DNA of 62,000 bases, from contig NC_049991.1 of NCBI RefSeq assembly GCF_000003815.2, positions 8,974,729 to 9,036,728 on the forward strand, in the 5' to 3' direction. The translations under genes were made by a program, and so were the position numbers. How positions within the stretch are numbered: position 1 is the stretch's first letter; each line of letters begins with the position of its first letter. The notes beneath the pieces are model-generated. The model ran no database searches and was not told the DNA's origin. It saw only the letters and a list, made by a program, of their open reading frames with translations. Below are positions 58,667 to 62,000 of this stretch, piece after piece. Source of the stretch: Branchiostoma floridae (lineage: Eukaryota; Chordata; Leptocardii; Amphioxiformes; Branchiostomatidae).

Positions 58667-60175
58667 GAAACAATTAACCACTTTAGTGATATTAGATTTG
58701 CAGAAAGGACATTTCTTCAGCCCGTCTGCACATATCTCACATGCGCCGTAATGGCCACAAGGTTGAAACCACATGCTATGGACATTGGTGTGGCACAAGG
58801 AACACACGTTGGGGGAGGGTGCATTCAGTTTGCGTACTTCCCATCGCCCCGTAGCAGCATTCTTTTCGATGGCGTAGTTTGAAAAATCGATTTTGTAGCT
58901 GAGTTGAGCCACGCTACACCCATGCACGTTTACGACCTGGGTTTCATAATCTACTTCTTTCAGTATGTCGAGAAACTTATCCTGGTCCTCTCGCTGAATG
59001 AGGAAGACGTCTTCTCCAGTCATATCTTGTCTATGTGCCGGACCACCGCTTAAGGCCATGAACTGATTGTTGTAATTAGCAACGAGAAGGCAGCAGATAC
59101 AGAGAGAATGCTGTAGATTCGTGTCGTCACCTTGACGCGGATGGAGTAACTTGTGCAGCATCTCTGTGTAGACATGTTTCTCCTTGTCCGAAGAAAGGAG
59201 TTGAGGAATGTCGATAATCATGGATAGGGTCTCATTTGAATAGGCCACACGTCCCGCTGTAAAATCTTTGGCAAGTTCTGTGAAAAAATACGAGGTATAA
59301 GTACACTGCTCTTTCCTATTACAGCGGCGTTGCAAGGCGTCTTTAATGTCAAACAGCATGGCCGTTACTTTAGGGTTATCAGTTGCCAAATGATCCACCC
59401 AATGGGTTATGTCCGGTGTCAATTGTCTGGACAGGTCGGCCCCAAGATCAATGCTGCCAAAATTGTGACAACATATGTCCATCGAAGGCGGCTGGGTGCG
59501 CTTGTCTAATAGCAATGCCGCTTTACCGGGCTCATTTAAGTCAGGAAATTCGTCCACGAGCTCTCCGTGCGCAGCATTTTTGGCGAAATCTAAAAGCTCC
59601 TCTAATAAGTCATCATTATCCTTGTCTGTCTCTCGAGTTACGTGCAATATATTTCGAGCACCTCGAGACGTATGTATATTAATGCCTTGATCTTCAGTAG
59701 GGCCACCGTAAGTCTTTTCTCGGCTTCCCATAGCATGAACTTGCCCCATCAGACTAGACGTGCGGACCAGCGTTTCTACAAAAAGTTTATAATCCATCTC
59801 GTAGGATTGATCGTTCGGTGGGTCGTGCTGGTCCTCCAGAGCCTGCTGTTTGATGTCTTCATGTGCATCATAGGTGGCCGCTTGTTGAGTCATGTCCGTC
59901 CCCAACGTCTCATTCCCATCTGTTACAAATGATGTGAATGGTGTACCGCAGGCGCCATCATGTAAAGTGTCCGTACTGACCTTAGGCAATGATTCAGCCG
60001 ATACACCCATAGCCTGTTCCTGATTTTCTCCTATTGAATCAATCTCGCCAGAGTAAAAATAACTATCCCAAATATCGTTTTCATCTTCAGGTTTTGGTTC
60101 ATTTCCAGTCAAGTCTCCCAACTCAGACGGAAGCTCTCTGAGAATGCTCAATAGATCGGACCCCAACGTTTCCAT
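58664..60175 (-). CDS. RING-finger protein, putative viral E3 ubiquitin ligase (503 aa)
   Basis: An uninterrupted frame starts with ATG at 60175. The N-terminal ~200 residues are acidic and low in complexity. The middle part is globular and unrecognised. The last ~45 residues form a C3HC4 RING: CSLC, PCGHYGACEIC and CPFC, close to the C-terminal RINGs of IAP and MDM2 proteins. No BIR domain is visible. Known malacoherpesviruses encode several RING proteins, so this fits the block. It probably transfers ubiquitin to host or viral targets; targets are unknown. It is transcribed away from the 368-aa gene across an 86-bp spacer. Confidence 0.75.
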   Translation of the reverse strand: METLGSDLLSILRELPSELGDLTGNEPKPEDENDIWDSYFYSGEIDSIGENQEQAMGVSAESLPKVSTDTLHDGACGTPFTSFVTDGNETLGTDMTQQAATYDAHEDIKQQALEDQHDPPNDQSYEMDYKLFVETLVRTSSLMGQVHAMGSREKTYGGPTEDQGINIHTSRGARNILHVTRETDKDNDDLLEELLDFAKNAAHGELVDEFPDLNEPGKAALLLDKRTQPPSMDICCHNFGSIDLGADLSRQLTPDITHWVDHLATDNPKVTAMLFDIKDALQRRCNRKEQCTYTSYFFTELAKDFTAGRVAYSNETLSMIIDIPQLLSSDKEKHVYTEMLHKLLHPRQGDDTNLQHSLCICCLLVANYNNQFMALSGGPAHRQDMTGEDVFLIQREDQDKFLDILKEVDYETQVVNVHGCSVAQLSYKIDFSNYAIEKNAATGRWEVRKLNAPSPNVCSLCHTNVHSMWFQPCGHYGACEICADGLKKCPFCKSNITKVVNCF

Positions 60176-60261
60176 GTCGCACTATGGGCTGTAATCGAAA
60201 TTGATTCCGTTTTTTATTCATTCATCGAACGCACGAGACAATTCGAGATTGGTCGAAGTGG
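60176..60261. promoter_or_regulatory. 86-bp divergent spacer with probable two-way promoter
   Basis: The only non-coding sequence between the divergent RING and 368-aa genes. It includes the T/A-rich CCGTTTTTTATTCATTC. A bidirectional promoter is inferred from position only. Confidence 0.4.
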
Positions 60262-61368
60262 ATGGAGGCGGAGTCAACACCAGATTATTGTTTCGCGCCC
60301 AATCACACATTTCAATCTCACTATACACTGTCGGGTAACCAAGCGTTGATTCGAGTCTCGCGTGAGAGGAAAGAGAGGGAACTAAAACTACTTAGAGCAG
60401 AGACAACTGCAACTATGCTGACTAACATCATGGACGGATGGTTGGATGCACCCTCAGTTCACGAGCGGCCCCGCATACTTGTGTTATATGGGACCAATGT
60501 AGTACGTGTTTCTTCGACACTCTGTGTACACGATAAGTTCACGGTATTACAACAGGATAGGGGGAAACAATATGTTATGGTTGTACCTTTCTTCGGATCC
60601 GGGATCACTGGGGAGTATATTCTAAAATTCGGAGATTTTCTACAGGACATGCAAATTGGCTCCGGCATTGTTTGTGCCATAGACTGTGATCCACCAGAAA
60701 AAGCCCCCTTGGACAATCCGGATGTACTATTCGTGCTATGTGAAAACGACCAGGCTTCCAAGCTGTATAAAGACAAACTAGTCCGACCCCTCACTGCGAC
60801 ACCACCAACACCGTTATCGTCTAACGCCCCCCCGCTTGTAGTGTCCTGCCCATTGAACAGTCATGGGGCTATCACATCCAATTCTTTGTCGGTAGAATCC
60901 AATACTTTGCCGTTTGAAGACGTTACAAAGTTTTCGTCGTCACATCTCCCAGCTTACCATTGGGTTGAAGACGAGACTGTGGATAAAACCGATAATAGTA
61001 TCTATGAAGAGCAAACATATGTCTCAGGTAGCGAAAACATGGATACGACTTATGAAACTTTTGATCTACGCCCCGTGGAAACGTTTCTATTCGTTCCAAT
61101 TTCCGAAGCGGATCTTGGACCAAGGATTCATATGTTCCCACCTACATCAGCGGAAAACAACCGCAACATTTGCGCGGATGATTCCATATCTTCTCCTCCA
61201 TATACAGATATCCCAGTGGCACGCTCATTCCCCATTAATCTAGAACTCCCCAATCCACCAAACCACGCCCCGACGGTACCACAGACGAGCGCAGCGGCGA
61301 TACCTCCCGAGATTGCCCTTCTTCCCCCCGAAACTCAGGTCGTGACGACTCCATTTCGTGACCTTTGA
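60262..61368 (+). CDS. Unrecognised virus-block protein, proline-rich C-terminus (368 aa)
   Basis: An uninterrupted frame starting at ATG 60262. Residues 1-180 look globular, with beta-strand-like segments (RILVLYGTNVVRV, QYVMVVPFFGSG). From about residue 185 the protein is rich in Pro, Ser and Thr (TPPTPLSSNAPP; PPNHAPTVPQ) and probably disordered. No signal peptide or membrane segment. I do not recognise the family. It is divergent from the RING gene and 41 nt upstream of the 84-aa gene in the same direction; the two may share a transcript, because only the second is followed by AATAAA. Confidence 0.65.
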   Translation: MEAESTPDYCFAPNHTFQSHYTLSGNQALIRVSRERKERELKLLRAETTATMLTNIMDGWLDAPSVHERPRILVLYGTNVVRVSSTLCVHDKFTVLQQDRGKQYVMVVPFFGSGITGEYILKFGDFLQDMQIGSGIVCAIDCDPPEKAPLDNPDVLFVLCENDQASKLYKDKLVRPLTATPPTPLSSNAPPLVVSCPLNSHGAITSNSLSVESNTLPFEDVTKFSSSHLPAYHWVEDETVDKTDNSIYEEQTYVSGSENMDTTYETFDLRPVETFLFVPISEADLGPRIHMFPPTSAENNRNICADDSISSPPYTDIPVARSFPINLELPNPPNHAPTVPQTSAAAIPPEIALLPPETQVVTTPFRDL

Positions 61369-61409
61369 AGAAAAACTGTCAGATAAAATCGGCACTTCAA
61401 GCCCAGAAC

Positions 61410-61664
61410 ATGGAAGAAGAGTCCATGCAAATTATTAGCAAGGACGTTCTGGTTGAGCAACTGCGCTGCAAGATACTAGAGACCCGACGAGTAAATCTTG
61501 CATTGGAAAGGAGCCTTTCATGTATACAAGAGCTGCGGGACAGGCTAAGACAGTGTGAAATATCTATGGCAGAAGAGCGCCATAGATACAATGTACTGGC
61601 TCTTCAGTATGTTAAGAATGTTGGGAAGATTCCCAGCAAGAGTTCAAAGACCAAGTGTGATTGA
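61410..61664 (+). CDS. Small coiled-coil protein of the virus-like block (84 aa)
   Basis: The first ATG in this frame is at 61410. Heptad-like leucine and isoleucine spacing over residues 15-65 (LVEQLRCKILETRR, LERSLSCIQELRDRL) predicts a coiled coil. The tail is basic. No family recognised. It is followed by a poly(A) signal at 61687, which supports a real short gene. Confidence 0.55.
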   Translation: MEEESMQIISKDVLVEQLRCKILETRRVNLALERSLSCIQELRDRLRQCEISMAEERHRYNVLALQYVKNVGKIPSKSSKTKCD

Positions 61665-61686
61665 TATGTCTAGGGTCTCATGATGA

Positions 61687-61692
61687 AATAAA
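61687..61692 (+). terminator. Poly(A) signal AATAAA
   Basis: AATAAA 23 nt after the stop of the 84-aa gene. It may serve both that gene and the 368-aa gene. Confidence 0.6.
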
Positions 61693-62000
61693 ATATGCTA
61701 TGCTCTTTCCTACTAACCGGGTGTCTGACATTATCTTTATTAAGTAGAAATAGATTGACCTGGTGCTAAATTGGATTAGATATTTTTGAGACAACGATTA
61801 TAATAACTAACGTTATTTGTAATGGGTTAAAATTTTATGGTTTACGTCATCTGGCTAGTATGTGTCAGACAGGTATATGACAGAAGGTGTCCAGCCCGGT
61901 GGGAGCATATGAACTAAATTCGTCCAGACATCCAGTCTGGATGTAAACTAATGTATTAAAACTTGAGACGGTTTACTAGGTAAGCAATGTAAACAAAAAC
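61693..62000. other. Right edge of the window, no gene recognised
   Basis: AT-rich sequence with a minus-strand AATAAA at about 61735, which could end a leftward gene lying further right. No long frame is visible in the remaining 300 bp, so the virus-like block may continue or end here. Confidence 0.4.

Noticed and set aside
61365-61409. Extended N-terminus of the 84-aa protein from a TTG codon
   Set aside because: A TTG start is unlikely in a eukaryotic or viral mRNA; the first ATG at 61410 was used.

Overview
The window looks like chromosomal DNA of a cephalochordate (amphioxus, Branchiostoma-like). The genes have many introns with GT-AG junctions. Domain mixtures typical of amphioxus are present, such as C-type lectin plus VWD and HEPN plus NB-ARC plus TPR plus MYND. 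The introns are full of small inverted-repeat transposons, satellites and SINE-like sequences. The species is inferred from style and gene content, not proven. One assembly gap (N run, 38257-38383) is present.

Layout. (1) 175-12410, minus strand: 5' part of a secreted C-type lectin / von Willebrand type D (VWD-C8) protein that runs off the left edge. Its 9.4-kb first intron holds telomere-like repeats, a diverged ~75-bp satellite with a Harbinger-like element inserted in it, and a GC-rich minisatellite. (2) 12411-20087: intergenic, mainly four tandem copies of a ~1.2-kb segment, one of them carrying a Mutator-type MITE with a clean 9-bp target duplication. (3) 20088-31947, plus strand: a complete 16-exon EIF3L gene (546 aa), whose introns hold a SINE-like pair, a TA-flanked transposon, a repeat pair and a Penelope GIY-YIG remnant. 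(4) 32828-42333, minus strand: a seven-exon NLR/STAND-like gene (HEPN, coiled coil, NB-ARC, TPR, beta-helix, MYND), convergent with EIF3L. (5) 45384-48717, plus strand: a three-exon PHD-FLYWCH-MULE transposase gene with a reading frame that is open across the predicted splices. (6) About 49.8 kb to the right edge: an intronless, tightly packed block on both strands. It holds a 1786-aa family B DNA polymerase, a ~1127-aa type I membrane glycoprotein, a 503-aa RING protein, a 368-aa proline-rich protein and an 84-aa coiled-coil protein.

Block 6 reads like part of a large DNA virus, most likely a herpesvirus of the malacoherpesvirus type, integrated in the host chromosome. A herpesvirus associated with the amphioxus genome has been reported before. 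The frames seen here are uninterrupted, and the polymerase and glycoprotein start codons overlap in a single CATG. The MULE transposase gene ends only 1.1 kb from the polymerase gene. That raises, but does not prove, the idea of a transposon-virus association like the piggyBac-herpesvirus fusion Teratorn of fish.
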